Positions 43,216 through 51,896 of a stretch of DNA of 64,000 nucleotides are shown here, piece by piece (within the stretch, counting starts at the first letter, position 1; each line of letters starts with the position of its first letter). The stretch lies in NCBI RefSeq assembly GCF_047030795.1, contig NZ_JBKYIC010000008.1. One strand, 5' to 3'. The notes beneath the pieces are model-generated. The model was not told the DNA's origin. It did no database searches and saw nothing but the letters and a program-made list of their open reading frames with translations. The stretch is from Frisingicoccus sp902471845 (GTDB taxonomy: Bacteria > Bacillota > Clostridia > Lachnospirales > Lachnospiraceae). Position numbers and translations under genes: made by a program.

Positions 43216-44733
43216 ATGGCAATCTTAGAGATGAAGCATATCAGCAAGGCTTTTTCCGGCGTGTATGCCAATGAAGATATTGATTTATCTGTGGAAAAAG
43301 GAGAAATTCATGCTCTGCTCGGCGAAAATGGGGCGGGAAAGACAACGCTGATGAATATTTTATTTGGTATCTATACGGCGGATACCGGAGAAATTTACTG
43401 GAAAGATAAAAAAGTTGTATTTGATTCTCCAAGAGAAGCAATCGATCAGGGAATAGGTATGGTGCATCAGCATTTTTCGCTTGTTCAGAAAATGACGGTG
43501 TTGGAGAATATTATTCTTGGATTGAAACAGGACGGCCTTTTCCTTTCAAAAATGGACGCCAGAAAGAGTATCATAGAACTGGCGGAAAAATATGGCCTTC
43601 GGGTAAGACCGGATGCAAGGATTCGGGATTTATCCGTAGGTGAGCAGCAGAGAGTAGAGATATTGAAGGCTTTATACCGGAATGTGGATCTGCTCATTCT
43701 GGATGAGCCGACGGGCGTTTTGACGCCGAAGGAAACCCAGGACTTTTTTGAAGTCCTCAGGAAATTGAAAAACGAAGGTTACGCCGTCATTATTATTACC
43801 CACCGGATGAGTGAGATTATGGCGATCAGTGACAGGGTAACTATTTTGAGAGATGGGAAGAAAGTAAAAGAACTGGTGACTTCTGAAACCAATCCGAAGG
43901 AATTGTCGATGTACATGATTGGACGGGAGCTGCACGGGGATTTTGAAATACAGGAACAGCCGGATAACGGTGTAGCCTTGGAGCTTAAAAATGTCAATAT
44001 TATGAAAGGCGAAAAGGCGATACTGGACAATATTAATCTGACAGTAAATAAGGGTGAGATATTGGGAATTGCCGGAGTTGACGGCAATGGACAGACAGAG
44101 CTGGCAGAGGTGATTGCGGGTATCCGAAAGAATACTTCCGGTGAAATCTGCTTTATGAATGAGAGCATTCAGAAAGCAACAGTAAAGCAGCGTTTTGAAA
44201 AAGGAATTTCCTATATATCCGATGACCGTCATGCGGACGGACTGGTCATCGATATGACTTTAAAGGAAAACATGCTGCTGAAAAATTATGATAAGGAGCC
44301 TTTTTCTAAAAAAGGAATATTTAATAAAAAACCGATTGAAGAGCAGGCAAAGAATGCGATTCAAAAGTTCCAGATTAAAACAACGGGAACGACGGGGATG
44401 GAGTCAGTGGTCAAACTTTTATCCGGCGGTAATCAGCAGAAGATCATTATTGCCAGAGAAGTTACGGAGGAGGCCAAACTGGTCATTGCAAATCAGCCGA
44501 CCCGTGGACTGGATATCGGCGCTACTGAGTTTGTACGCCAGACCCTGATGGATGTCCGGAATTCGGACCGGAGTGTCCTGCTGATTTCGGCGGATTTGGA
44601 AGAGATATTAGCGCTGTCCGACCGGATTGCGGTCATGTTCGGCGGTAAAATTGTCGGCGTGCTGAACCGAAGCGAGGCCGATGTACAAAAGATTGGCTTG
44701 TTAATGGGCGGAATGACAAAGGAGGCCATGTAA
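43216..44733 (+). CDS. Nucleoside ABC transporter ATP-binding protein (YufO/NupO-like)
   Basis: A 505-residue tandem ABC ATPase. The N-terminal domain is complete: GENGAGKTTLMN (Walker A), LSVGEQQRVEILKALYR, LLILDEPTGVLTP. The C-terminal domain has a degenerate P-loop (GVDGNGQTEL) but a normal signature (LSGGNQQKIIIAREV), as is usual for this carbohydrate/nucleoside class. It works with the two permeases downstream. The stop codon TAA overlaps the proposed start of the next gene by one base. Confidence 0.93.
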   Translation: MAILEMKHISKAFSGVYANEDIDLSVEKGEIHALLGENGAGKTTLMNILFGIYTADTGEIYWKDKKVVFDSPREAIDQGIGMVHQHFSLVQKMTVLENIILGLKQDGLFLSKMDARKSIIELAEKYGLRVRPDARIRDLSVGEQQRVEILKALYRNVDLLILDEPTGVLTPKETQDFFEVLRKLKNEGYAVIIITHRMSEIMAISDRVTILRDGKKVKELVTSETNPKELSMYMIGRELHGDFEIQEQPDNGVALELKNVNIMKGEKAILDNINLTVNKGEILGIAGVDGNGQTELAEVIAGIRKNTSGEICFMNESIQKATVKQRFEKGISYISDDRHADGLVIDMTLKENMLLKNYDKEPFSKKGIFNKKPIEEQAKNAIQKFQIKTTGTTGMESVVKLLSGGNQQKIIIAREVTEEAKLVIANQPTRGLDIGATEFVRQTLMDVRNSDRSVLLISADLEEILALSDRIAVMFGGKIVGVLNRSEADVQKIGLLMGGMTKEAM

Positions 44734-45761
44734 TAACGGGGAAAAAACAAAAGATAGTTCAGGCAGTCGTTATTGCGCTGATTACAATTATTGTAGGTAC
44801 TGGCTTGATCGTTATGTCCAATGCCAATCCGATGGACGCCTATACGAATTTCTTTCGGGGTATTTTCGGTAATTTAAATGGATTCTGCGAGGTATTTGTT
44901 AAAGCGACACCGTTGATTTTTACAGGACTTGGATGTGCTGTGGCCTTCCGGACCGGATTTTTCAATATCGGAGCCGAAGGTCAGTTTTATATGGGAGCGC
45001 TCACGTCGGCCATGGTGGCCCTTGGGCTTCCGGGAGTTCCGGGGATTGTGCGGATTATTCTGGCCCTTGTGATCGGGTTTCTGGCCGGAGGTGTCTGGGC
45101 GCTGATTGCCGCTGTATTTAAAGCAAAATTCGGCATTTCAGAAATTATCGTAACGATTATGTTAAATTACATAGCTATCAACCTGATCGGGCTTGCGGTC
45201 CGGACATTTTTGATGGACCCGGCCGGCAGCGTTCCTCAGTCGGCGAAGATTGACGAGTCTGTGTTGCTGGCACAGATTTTACCGCCGACACGGCTTCATG
45301 TGGGATTTATTATTGCCCTGGTGGCTGTAGCAGTGGTGTGGTATCTCTTAGAGAAAACAACTCTTGGTTATGAGATTAAGGTCGTTGGATTTAATAAGCG
45401 GGCGGCAGCCTGTAACGGCATTTCTGTTATGAAAAATATTGTTATTTCAGCCTTCCTGAGCGGTGGTCTGGCAGGACTGGCCGGAGTGGTCGAGGTGTTG
45501 GCGATTCAGAAAAAGCTCTTGGAAGGAATTTCCTCCAACTGTGGGTATACGGCAGTTTTGATCGCGCTGATGGCCGGCAATCATCCGGTGGGTGTTGTTA
45601 TAGCTTCGATAGCCATGGCAGCCATGCAGGTTGGAGCTAATACGATGCAGCGTCAGCTTGGTGTTCCGTCAGCGATCGTGGATATACTTGTCGGGCTTGT
45701 CGTGCTTCTTATTTTAGCAAAAGGCCTGATGAGCAGAAAAAAAGCAAAGAAAGCAGCATAG
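44733..45761 (+). CDS. Nucleoside ABC transporter permease 1 (YufP-like), probable AUA start
   Basis: A permease with about nine hydrophobic segments, including NIGAEGQFYMGAL, FGISEIIVTIMLNYIAINLIG and GISVMKNIVISAFLSGGLAGLAG. Conventional starts (TTG at 44805, ATG at 44814) would cut into the first transmembrane helix. Reading upstream in frame gives ITGKKQKIVQAVVIALITII, a typical basic-then-hydrophobic N terminus, back to ATA at 44733. GGAGG is seven bases before it and the stop of the ATPase gene overlaps it (TAATA, where TAATG would be usual). The likeliest reading is a 342-residue protein starting at AUA, or a recent AUG-to-AUA change or sequence error. Confidence 0.8.
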   Translation: MTGKKQKIVQAVVIALITIIVGTGLIVMSNANPMDAYTNFFRGIFGNLNGFCEVFVKATPLIFTGLGCAVAFRTGFFNIGAEGQFYMGALTSAMVALGLPGVPGIVRIILALVIGFLAGGVWALIAAVFKAKFGISEIIVTIMLNYIAINLIGLAVRTFLMDPAGSVPQSAKIDESVLLAQILPPTRLHVGFIIALVAVAVVWYLLEKTTLGYEIKVVGFNKRAAACNGISVMKNIVISAFLSGGLAGLAGVVEVLAIQKKLLEGISSNCGYTAVLIALMAGNHPVGVVIASIAMAAMQVGANTMQRQLGVPSAIVDILVGLVVLLILAKGLMSRKKAKKAA

Positions 45762-45777
45762 AAAGGAGAGAAAAGAG

Positions 45778-46719
45778 ATGTTGGAACAGATTTTGACCAT
45801 AGGATTTTTTACAGCCTTTTTCTCTGCCATGGTGCGTATGGCTGTGCCTTTGATTTATGCTGGTTTGGGTGAAATGTTTGCAGAGAAGGCCGGTATCTTA
45901 AATATAGGTATGGAAGGTGTCATGCTGAGCGGTGCCTTTTGCTCCTTTGCGGGGGCCATGTTTTCAGGCAGTCTCATGGTTGGTCTTTTATGCGGTATCC
46001 TGGGCGGCGTTATTGTCAGTATGATTCATGCGGTGCTGTCCATTAAGCTGGCCCAGAACCAGTCGGTCAGCGGTATCGCCATTAACATGTTTGTACTTGG
46101 TGTGACAAGCTTTTTCTCAAGAATCTTAAAAGAAGGAAAAAGCTATCAGCAGCTGACCACATTTTCAACCATAAAAATTCCGGGATTGAGCAGTATTCCG
46201 TTGATCGGCGACGCTTTGTTCAATCAGGATATTTTTACATATTTTCTGTATCTGTTGATTATTGTTATGACTGTTTTTTATGCGAAAACGGCTAAAGGCC
46301 TGGCCTTTCAGGCTGTGGGCGAACATCCGCGGGCGGCGGATGCGGCGGGAATCCCGGTCCATAAGTACCAATACATTGCCATGTTGGTCAACGGAATTTT
46401 AGGCGGTATTGGCGGTGCCTATCTGGTACTTGTCCAGTTGGGTGTGTTTACGGAAAATATGATTTCCGGCCGTGGCTATATTGCATTGGCGGCGGTTATT
46501 CTCGGCAGATATACGCCGGTGGGAACCTTTGGAGCAGCACTGATCTTCGGCGGTGCCAATGCACTTCAGATTCGATTGCAGGCTGTTGGTGTTCCGCTGC
46601 CAGCCCAGGCGCTGGCGATGCTGCCTTATATTATTACACTGATCGCACTGCTCGGTTCCATCGGGCGGAGCAATGAACCGGAATCGTTAAGCAAACCGTA
46701 TATCCGGGGAAGTCGTTAA
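45778..46719 (+). CDS. Nucleoside ABC transporter permease 2 (YufQ-like)
   Basis: A 313-residue permease, second of the pair. Family segments: PLIYAGLGEMFAEKAGILNIGMEGVML, AQNQSVSGIAINMFVLGV, GEHPRAADAAGIPVHKYQYIAML and ISGRGYIALAAVILGRYTPVGTFGAALIFG. It starts 16 bp after permease 1 behind AAAGGAG. A terminator follows. Confidence 0.92.
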   Translation: MLEQILTIGFFTAFFSAMVRMAVPLIYAGLGEMFAEKAGILNIGMEGVMLSGAFCSFAGAMFSGSLMVGLLCGILGGVIVSMIHAVLSIKLAQNQSVSGIAINMFVLGVTSFFSRILKEGKSYQQLTTFSTIKIPGLSSIPLIGDALFNQDIFTYFLYLLIIVMTVFYAKTAKGLAFQAVGEHPRAADAAGIPVHKYQYIAMLVNGILGGIGGAYLVLVQLGVFTENMISGRGYIALAAVILGRYTPVGTFGAALIFGGANALQIRLQAVGVPLPAQALAMLPYIITLIALLGSIGRSNEPESLSKPYIRGSR

Positions 46720-46739
46720 AAACTTTATCATGATAAAAC

Positions 46740-46786
46740 AACGAAGAGTATATTTCGATGAAAAATGTACTCTTCGTTTTCGTTTT
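46740..46786 (+). terminator. Terminator of the nucleoside transporter operon
   Basis: ACGAAGAGTA (46741-46750) pairs with TACTCTTCGT (46768-46777), followed by TTTCGTTTT. Confidence 0.78.
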
Positions 46787-46817
46787 GGGGAATACTAGGG
46801 GAAAAGGAGGAAAAATC

Positions 46818-47690
46818 ATGGAACAAAAATTTCAGGGAAGGGAAAGGGTGCTGGATTTGATTTTCGAAGTCGGTGGAATTTTTATTATGTCCGTCGGCAT
46901 TCACTGCTTTCTTGTACCGGCCAATATTGCTCCGGGGGGCATTTCAGGTGTGGCTATTTTAATTCAATATTTGTGGGGACTGCCGATTGGTATGATGACC
47001 TTTGTCATCAATGTACCTATTTTTGCCTTGAGCTGGCGGTATCTGGGAAGAAAGTATACGCTGCAAAGTTTTGGAGCGGTTCTGCTGAGCACGGTCATTC
47101 TTGACTATATAGTGACACCGTGGCTGCCGATGTATACGGGAGAACGGCTGATTGGCTCACTGTTCGGTGGCGTTTTCATGGGCACCGGCCTCGGTCTGGT
47201 ATTTTTGCGGGGCTTTTCCACCGGCGGAACGGATGCAATTTCCTTTTTGCTTCAGTTGAAATTCCCGCACCTTCCGATTGGACGGGCTTTGATGATGGTC
47301 GACGGATTGGTACTTGCTATTTCTGTTTTTGTATTTCATAATATAGAAGCGGGACTATTTGGCGTCGTGGCCCTGTTTGCTCAGACAAAGGTTATCGACA
47401 GTATCATCTACGGCAGTGAGCATGGTCAGATGTTCTTTATTGTTTCGGATAAAAACATGGAGATTAAAGATAAAATTCTTATTGATGTGGATCGGGGAGC
47501 CACGATTTTGAAGGCTGTCGGCGCTTACACGATGGAGGAGAAGGCGGTGCTTCTCTGCGCAGCACGAAAATCCCAGTTCGGGCAGATTAAGCGGATTGTC
47601 CGTGAAGTGGACCCGAATGCTTTCTTCATCGTCAGCGAAGTGAGCCAGATTCTTGGAGAAGGGTTTAAGCCCGTATCTAATGATATGTAA
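46818..47690 (+). CDS. YitT family membrane protein
   Basis: A 290-residue protein with five or six transmembrane segments (SVGIHCFLVPANIAPGGISGVAILI, GFSTGGTDAISFLL) and a C-terminal cytoplasmic DUF2179 domain (GQMFFIVSDKN, DVDRGATILKAVGAYTMEEKAVLLCAARKSQFGQIKRIVREVDPNAFFIVSEVSQILGEGF). YitT proteins are widespread in Firmicutes and of unknown function. The ATG at 46818 has GGAGG eight bases upstream; the longer frame starts inside the terminator. Confidence 0.88.
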   Translation: MEQKFQGRERVLDLIFEVGGIFIMSVGIHCFLVPANIAPGGISGVAILIQYLWGLPIGMMTFVINVPIFALSWRYLGRKYTLQSFGAVLLSTVILDYIVTPWLPMYTGERLIGSLFGGVFMGTGLGLVFLRGFSTGGTDAISFLLQLKFPHLPIGRALMMVDGLVLAISVFVFHNIEAGLFGVVALFAQTKVIDSIIYGSEHGQMFFIVSDKNMEIKDKILIDVDRGATILKAVGAYTMEEKAVLLCAARKSQFGQIKRIVREVDPNAFFIVSEVSQILGEGFKPVSNDM

Positions 47691-47840
47691 TAAGTCCAGC
47701 GGTGTGATGTCAAGTGAGAAATGAGAAAAAATCATATATTTTTTGCCATATCTCACGAAGGCAAAAAACACCCACCTAAGCCCTGTCGATCATCGTTAAA
47801 AAATGAGCAGGGCACAGCTCATCAGCAAGTAGAAGTTATT

Positions 47841-49067
47841 CTACTTTGCCGGGCGATATAGGCGATTGTCTTTGAGTAGTACAAAGACCAACCGCACAAA
47901 TTTACGGGCAGTTAATGCGAGTGCGCGTTTGTGTTGATATCTGTTTACCTCTTTATATTTGAGGTGGTAGAAGTCGCTGTATTCCTTGTCGCATCTTACA
48001 AGAGAAAATGCAGCTTCACACAGATAGTACTTTAAAAATCGGTTGCCGGATGGAATGAGCCGTGTAACTTCGGACTCGAAGCCACCGGACTGGTGTTGCT
48101 TCCAGGCAAGTCCTGCATATTTAGCAAGAGCAGCCTGACTGTTAAAACGATTGATATCGCCAATTTCAGCCATGATTCCGGCTGAATAAACAGGTCCGAT
48201 ACCCGGAATGGATATCAATACGTTTGGCAAGAGTTCCATTTGGGCTTTAATAGCTTTATCGAACTCTTTTATTTGAGATTCCAATGCCTTCATGGAGGTT
48301 ATGGATATGGAAAGCACCTGATTGACAGAATCATTTACTGTTTTTGGTAAACGGTAAGAACTGCGGGCAGCTTTCTGTATGGCTTTGGCTACTGCATCAG
48401 GATCAGGAAAACGATTCTTTCCTTTTTCAATGATAAAGTCAGTAAGCTCATGTAAGTCCATATTTGCCAGTGCTTCTGCGGATTCAAATTCATCGTAGAC
48501 AGCAAGCGCGGTAGTGCTGAAGGTATCGCTGAAGACCTTCTCCTGCGTCATCATAGAATACTTCTTGAACAGCACATTCATAAATCGCTGCTTTTCTTTC
48601 ACCAGATTTTGAACAGCGAAGAAACGTGCCCGTGTGAGGTTCTGGAGAGCTTTGTAACGATAGTCTCCCATATATACCTCTTTGTTGATTCTACCGAAAC
48701 GCAGGCAGTCAGCAATAACAAAAGAGTCCACATAATCATTCTTTGGAAGGTCATTATAAGCGTCATGAAACTTTTTGACCTGCTTAGGATTGAGGACATG
48801 AATCTTTCTGTTAAACGGTGCCAGAGTGGCATCTTCTCTTAAGAAGTACACGAGATTGTCTCCATAAACAGAGGTTGCTTCAAGACCGATTATAACCGTG
48901 TCAAGGGAATGTGAAGTTAAAGCAGAAAGAATTCTTTTTACCAACTGGGTGGAACCTTTGTGTGAGTTTGCAACAGAAAAATTACTGTGCTTATCACCAT
49001 TTGGAAGCATTAAGTAAACGACATTGGATTTGCTGCTTACATCAATACCGACGTAAAGTGTGTTCAT
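47841..49067 (-). CDS. IS110 family transposase
   Basis: A 408-residue recombinase. The N-terminal RuvC-like DEDD domain shows YVGIDVSSKSN (first Asp), IIGLEATSVYGDNL (Glu) and KNDYVDSFVIADCLR (two Asp). The C-terminal Tnp_20 domain has LISIPGIGPVYSAGIMAEIGDINRF, AGLAWKQHQSGGFE and the Ser of IPSGNRFLKYYL as nucleophile candidate. The ATG at 49067 follows AGAAGGTGA. The gene appears intact, so the element may be active. Confidence 0.93.
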   Translation of the reverse strand: MNTLYVGIDVSSKSNVVYLMLPNGDKHSNFSVANSHKGSTQLVKRILSALTSHSLDTVIIGLEATSVYGDNLVYFLREDATLAPFNRKIHVLNPKQVKKFHDAYNDLPKNDYVDSFVIADCLRFGRINKEVYMGDYRYKALQNLTRARFFAVQNLVKEKQRFMNVLFKKYSMMTQEKVFSDTFSTTALAVYDEFESAEALANMDLHELTDFIIEKGKNRFPDPDAVAKAIQKAARSSYRLPKTVNDSVNQVLSISITSMKALESQIKEFDKAIKAQMELLPNVLISIPGIGPVYSAGIMAEIGDINRFNSQAALAKYAGLAWKQHQSGGFESEVTRLIPSGNRFLKYYLCEAAFSLVRCDKEYSDFYHLKYKEVNRYQHKRALALTARKFVRLVFVLLKDNRLYRPAK

Positions 49068-49099
49068 TGTAATCACCTTCTTTCGTTGTAGATTAAAGT

Positions 49100-49127
49100 G
49101 TTCAATCGGCTTGGTAAAACCCATGAT
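49100..49127. repeat. Inverted repeat, transposase-proximal arm
   Basis: 28 bp (GTTCAATCGGCTTGG onward). Its reverse complement matches 49341-49368 at 24 of 28 positions. Confidence 0.65.
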
Positions 49128-49340
49128 CATGGAGCATCGACACCCTCGCATATAAGAATCCAGCTTAAGATGGACAGATGCGAAACCACACTGCTAGATG
49201 GTAGTCCATGTACTTAAGCAAACAGCCAGCCGGTTTGAAGTTAACTTCCATGTCAGGGGAACAGACTTATTATGAAGCAACCATTACCGGTTCAACAGAG
49301 GAAAGCAGAACTATTACCTGATTGACACTGGGACAATTAT

Positions 49341-49368
49341 ATCATGGGCTTAACTAAGCCTATTGAAC
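49341..49368. repeat. Inverted repeat, distal arm
   Basis: 28 bp (ATCATGGGCTTAACTAAGCC onward). It pairs with 49100-49127 across 213 bp and could mark the outer edge of the insertion sequence or a stem of its RNA. Confidence 0.6.
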
Positions 49369-49436
49369 AAATATTTATTAAGTTTTCAAGGTACATTTAT
49401 GTATCTAAAAGATATTATACGAGGAAGGAATAGGAT

Positions 49437-51566
49437 ATGAAAACATTGGTTATTGCGGAGAAACCTTCGGTGGGCAGAGATATTGCCCGGGTTTTAAAAT
49501 GCAGTAAAAATAATCAGGGAGCGCTGGAAGGAGACAAATACGTTGTCACCTGGGCTTTGGGGCATCTTGTGACCCTGGCCGATCCGGAAACCTACGATTC
49601 AAAATATAAAGCCTGGGAGATGAAGGATTTGCCGATGCTCCCGGAAAAATTTCAATTGGTAGTGATCAAACAGACGGGAAAACAGTATCAGACAGTAAAA
49701 AATCATTTGTACCGGAAGGATATTTCGGAGGTGGTCATTGCCACAGATGCGGGCCGGGAAGGCGAACTGGTGGCCCGCTGGATTTTGGCAAAGGCGGGAA
49801 GTCATAAACCGGTGAAACGGCTTTGGATTTCCTCAGTGACGGATAAGGCCATTCGTGAAGGGTTTGCCCATTTAAAAGACGGCAGGGCCTACATGAATCT
49901 TTATGCGGCGGCGGAGGCCCGGGCGGAAGCTGACTGGCTTGTTGGAATTAACGGGACCCGGGCATTGACCTGCAAATATAATGCTCAATTATCCTGTGGC
50001 CGTGTTCAGACGCCGACCTTATCGATGATCGCTCAGCGTGAAAAAGAAATTCGGGAATTTAAGCCGGAAAAATACTACGGATTGACATTGTCCTGCGGCG
50101 GGGTCACATGGACCTGGCAGGACAGTAAGTCGGGGAGCAGCCGAACGTTTAGTTCCGAGCGGATAGAGAAGATAAAAAGTCAGGTTCAGGGAGAAAAGCT
50201 GACGGTAAAGGAAGTGCATCGGACGACTAAAAAGACCTATTCGCCAGGGCTTTATGATCTGACTGAGCTGCAGCGGGATGCCAATAAACGATTTGGTTTC
50301 TCAGCAAAGGAAACGCTGAATATTATGCAGCGGCTTTATGAAAATCATAAAGTCCTGACTTATCCGCGAACCGATTCCAGATACATAGGAAAGGACGTGG
50401 CCGAGACACTGAAAGAACGGTTAAAGGCCTGCAGTGTGGGGCCTTATCGGAAGGTGGCCGGAAAGCTGATCAATCAGCCTCTTAAATTAAATAAAAGTTT
50501 TGTCGATGACAGCAAGGTATCGGATCATCATGCCATCATTCCGACGGAGCAGTTTGTCCAGCTTGAACACATGAGCAGTGACGAGCGGAAGATTTATGAT
50601 CTGGTCGTGCGCCGTTTTGCGGCGGTTTTATATCCGCCGTGTGAGTATGAACAGACCACATTAAAAGGTCTGTGCGGCGGCGAAACATTCTCGGCAAAGG
50701 GTAAGGTGATGAAACAGCCAGGATGGCAGGCGGCTTATGAGGATTTTGAGGAAGAAGTGTCGGAAGAGGATATTCGGGAACAACTGCTCCCGGAAATAAA
50801 GGAAGGGACCTGCGAACTTGTTAAGCTGATCAAGGTCAATGAGGGCCAGACAAAACCTCCGGCTTATTATAATGAAGCGACTCTGCTGACTGCGATGGAA
50901 AAGGGCGGCCTTGGTACGGTGGCAACCCGGGCGGATATTATTGATAAGCTGTTTAATACGTTCCTGATGGAAAAGAAGGATAAAGATATTCACGTCACTT
51001 CCAAAGGACGTCAGCTTTTGGAGCTGGTACCGGAGGATTTGAAGAAACCGGCGCTGACGGCAGATTGGGAAAAGAAGCTGATGGCGATTTCGGAAGGACG
51101 TCTGAAAAAGGATGTATTTATTCGGGATATTCGCGGCTATACAGAAGAAATTGTTTCAGAAATCCGCACCGGGGATGGAAAATTCCGGCATGAGAATCTG
51201 ACGAATACCAAATGTCCTCAGTGCGGTAAGCGGATGTTGTCGGTAAAGGGCAAAAACAGCCGGATGCTTGTCTGCCAGGACAGGGAATGCGGTTATCGGG
51301 AGACGGTGGCCCGGACAACCAATGCCCGTTGCCCGAAATGCCATAAACGGATGGAAATGTACGGCAAAGGGGATGCGCAGACCTTTGTCTGTGCCTGCGG
51401 TTATAAAGAAAAACTGTCCATTTTTCAGGAACGGCGGAAAAAAGAAGGCGCCGGCGTGAGCAAACGGGATGTTCAGAGATATCTGAACAAGCAAAAGAAA
51501 GAGGCGGAACAGCCATTAAATAATGCTTTTGCCGAAGCCTTTGCAAAATTGAATCTGAAAGAGTAG
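49437..51566 (+). CDS. topB: DNA topoisomerase III
   Basis: A type IA topoisomerase of 709 residues that relaxes negative supercoils and decatenates DNA. The TOPRIM start is MKTLVIAEKPSVGRDIA and the acidic triad region is IATDAGREGELVARW. The catalytic tyrosine is in LTYPRTDSRY. At the C terminus two zinc-ribbon repeats are visible (CPQCGKRM and CPKCHKRMEMYGKGD, with a following CACGY). Some topB genes travel on conjugative elements, but none of the neighbours is a conjugation gene. Confidence 0.93.
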   Translation: MKTLVIAEKPSVGRDIARVLKCSKNNQGALEGDKYVVTWALGHLVTLADPETYDSKYKAWEMKDLPMLPEKFQLVVIKQTGKQYQTVKNHLYRKDISEVVIATDAGREGELVARWILAKAGSHKPVKRLWISSVTDKAIREGFAHLKDGRAYMNLYAAAEARAEADWLVGINGTRALTCKYNAQLSCGRVQTPTLSMIAQREKEIREFKPEKYYGLTLSCGGVTWTWQDSKSGSSRTFSSERIEKIKSQVQGEKLTVKEVHRTTKKTYSPGLYDLTELQRDANKRFGFSAKETLNIMQRLYENHKVLTYPRTDSRYIGKDVAETLKERLKACSVGPYRKVAGKLINQPLKLNKSFVDDSKVSDHHAIIPTEQFVQLEHMSSDERKIYDLVVRRFAAVLYPPCEYEQTTLKGLCGGETFSAKGKVMKQPGWQAAYEDFEEEVSEEDIREQLLPEIKEGTCELVKLIKVNEGQTKPPAYYNEATLLTAMEKGGLGTVATRADIIDKLFNTFLMEKKDKDIHVTSKGRQLLELVPEDLKKPALTADWEKKLMAISEGRLKKDVFIRDIRGYTEEIVSEIRTGDGKFRHENLTNTKCPQCGKRMLSVKGKNSRMLVCQDRECGYRETVARTTNARCPKCHKRMEMYGKGDAQTFVCACGYKEKLSIFQERRKKEGAGVSKRDVQRYLNKQKKEAEQPLNNAFAEAFAKLNLKE

Positions 51567-51587
51567 TTTGGATTCGGATTCACCGGT

Positions 51588-51896
51588 TTATACCAAAAAT
51601 AATTCGAGCAGAAATACAACAAGGCAGGAAGTGACGGCTACCTGGAGCAGACTCTTTCCTTTCCAGGCCAGGCCGGCACCGGTAAGCAAAGCGGCCCAGG
51701 CAGACCAGAGGCTGCCTGTTTCGGATAAAATGGCAGGAAAAGTCATAACTGCCAATGTTACGTAGGGTACGTAATAAAGGAATGAGCGTATAGTAGTATT
51801 TTTGATTTCTTTGCGTATGAGAGTCAAGGGCAGCATACGAATCAGGTAGGTTACTGCAGCCATGACAAAGATATAAATATATATATCAGGTTTCAT
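51588..51896 (-). CDS. azlD: Branched-chain amino acid transport protein AzlD
   Basis: A 102-residue membrane protein with three or four hydrophobic segments (IYIFVMAAVTYLIRMLPLTLIRK, FLYYVPYVTLAVMTFPAILSETG). It is the small partner of AzlC in a branched-chain amino acid exporter. The 11-bp overlap with azlC indicates coupled translation. Its stop lies 21 bp from the convergent topB stop, with no separate terminator seen. Confidence 0.87.
   Translation of the reverse strand: MKPDIYIYIFVMAAVTYLIRMLPLTLIRKEIKNTTIRSFLYYVPYVTLAVMTFPAILSETGSLWSAWAALLTGAGLAWKGKSLLQVAVTSCLVVFLLELFLV

Larger units (their letters stand above)
47841..49370 (-). mobile_element. IS110-family insertion sequence
   Basis: It contains a DEDD transposase gene and a long non-coding 5' flank of about 300 bp, the layout of the IS110 group. 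It sits between yitT and topB. Exact ends are not determinable because IS110 members usually lack terminal inverted repeats and target duplications. I give the transposase stop and the distal inverted repeat as working limits. The downstream end may reach further toward 47700. Confidence 0.75.
49068..49370 (-). ncRNA. Candidate bridge-RNA region of the IS110 element
   Basis: IS110-group elements encode a structured bridge RNA in the non-coding flank upstream of the transposase, which pairs with donor and target DNA. This 300-bp stretch has no ORF and contains a perfect palindrome GAAGTTAACTTC (49237-49248), several short complementary segments and a long imperfect inverted repeat. That is compatible with a folded RNA, but the actual boundaries and guide loops were not derived. 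Confidence 0.5.
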
